From an uncultured Clostridia bacterium (GTDB lineage: Bacteria; Bacillota; Clostridia; Christensenellales; Aristaeellaceae): a stretch of DNA of 6,518 nt. Made by a program: the position numbers and the translations under genes. Of the stretch, positions 6,016-6,518 are shown piece after piece. The DNA lies in the NCBI GenBank assembly GCA_946534455.1, contig CAMNCR010000097.1:1-6518 (forward strand). Reading direction: 5' to 3'. The notes beneath the pieces are model-generated. The model made no database searches. It saw only the letters and a list, made by a program, of their open reading frames with translations, and had not been told where the DNA came from. Every line of letters begins with the position of its first letter. The first letter of the stretch is position 1.

Positions 6016-6518
6016 ATGGCCGCGACCATGAAGGATATCTCCCAGGCGACCGGCCTGGGGCTGGCAACGATCTCCAAGTACTTCAACGGGGGCAACGTGC
6101 GGGAGCGCAACCGCGTGCTGATCGAGGAGGCCTCCCGGCGGCTGCATTTCACGCCCAACGAGGTGGCCCGCAGCCTGAAAACCCATCGCACCCGGGCGGT
6201 GGGCGTCGTGATTCCCGAATTGAACAATGCGTTCATCACCTCGATCATCACGGCGATGGAGGATCCGCTCCGGCGGCAGAACTACGCGGTCATCGTGTGC
6301 GACTGCCGGAGCGATCCGGAGCGGGAGAAGGAGGCCGTGGACTTCCTGCTGAGCCGGCAGGTGGACGGCCTGATCAACATGGCGACGGACTACACGGGGC
6401 GGCACCTGCGGGCCGCGCTGAACGCGGGCATTCCGGTGGTGCTGGTGGACCGGCTGATTGCCGGGCTGGAGGGCCGGGTGAGCGCGGTGGTGATCGACAA
6501 CGCCCGGGCCGCGGAAAG
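6016..6518 (+). CDS. LacI-family transcriptional regulator, N-terminal part (3' end outside window)
   Basis: The first 167 codons of a LacI/GalR-type repressor (full length usually 330-345). Residues about 5-26 form the helix-turn-helix (MKDISQATGLGLATISKYFN), followed by PNEVARSLKTHRT, the hinge helix whose leucine normally inserts into the central CpG of the operator. From VGVVIPELNNAFITSII (about residue 62) the periplasmic-binding-protein-like effector domain begins; QVDGLINM and IPVVLVDR are typical of it. It probably senses a sugar released or imported by this locus and controls the operon through the palindrome at 1129-1140 (inference). The start at ATG 6016 has a purine-rich SD 4-5 nt upstream; the in-frame ATG at 6028 is an alternative that would remove four residues. 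It lies 82 bp after the GH51 gene on the same strand and may be part of the operon. Family assignment is very secure. Confidence 0.94.
   Translation, partial: MAATMKDISQATGLGLATISKYFNGGNVRERNRVLIEEASRRLHFTPNEVARSLKTHRTRAVGVVIPELNNAFITSIITAMEDPLRRQNYAVIVCDCRSDPEREKEAVDFLLSRQVDGLINMATDYTGRHLRAALNAGIPVVLVDRLIAGLEGRVSAVVIDNARAAE

Noticed and set aside
4107..6251. Minus-strand open frame of 714 codons
   Set aside because: Antisense and codon-aligned to GH51, low-complexity composition, no recognisable motif; GH51 and LacI on the + strand explain the DNA.

Overview
The window reads as a carbohydrate-utilisation locus from a GC-rich, Gram-positive gut-type bacterium, most likely a clostridial lineage (Christensenellales/Oscillospirales-like; low confidence). 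The signs are strong AGGAGG-type ribosome binding sites, GTG/ATG starts, an LplA-type family 1 solute-binding protein fragment, cytosolic-looking glycoside hydrolases and a LacI-type regulator. Base composition looks about 60-65% GC by eye. All recognised genes lie on the + strand. The very long minus-strand ORFs are shadows caused by codon bias.

Layout. Positions 1-885 hold the C-terminal 294 codons of a GH3 glycosidase: the end of the GH3 C-terminal domain, a fibronectin III-like domain and a Big_2-like tail. Positions 886-1188 are non-coding. They hold an A6...T6 palindrome, a GC-rich hairpin, an AT-rich island with a candidate sigma-A promoter, a small hairpin with GGAGG in its loop, a perfect CpG-centred palindrome that looks like a LacI-family operator, and a strong Shine-Dalgarno sequence. 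Positions 1189-1785 encode only the C-terminal third of a sugar-binding lipoprotein, with no signal peptide or N-terminal lobe, attached directly to that leader. This looks like a deletion or rearrangement (or a misassembly) that may also have removed transporter permease genes. A 13-bp perfect hairpin (1820-1848) without a T-run separates it from a GH95-like glycosidase (1879-4332). That gene overlaps a GH51-like enzyme (4329-5933) by an ATGA. A LacI-family regulator starts at 6016 and runs off the window end.

How the genes may work together (inference). Oligosaccharides carrying alpha-L-fucose or L-galactose and alpha-L-arabinofuranose would be trimmed in the cytosol by the GH95 and GH51 enzymes. 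The GH3 enzyme would cleave beta-linked backbone or side-chain sugars, and the LacI-type regulator would control the operon through the palindrome at 1129-1140. Fucosylated/arabinosylated xyloglucan or pectic side chains fit this enzyme set, but the sequence does not prove the substrate. No RNA genes, CRISPR arrays, insertion sequences or phage genes were recognised. I see no wholly new system. The most unusual points are the leader-to-binding-protein fusion, the divergent active-site surroundings of the GH95 and GH51 proteins, and the hairpin/operator architecture.
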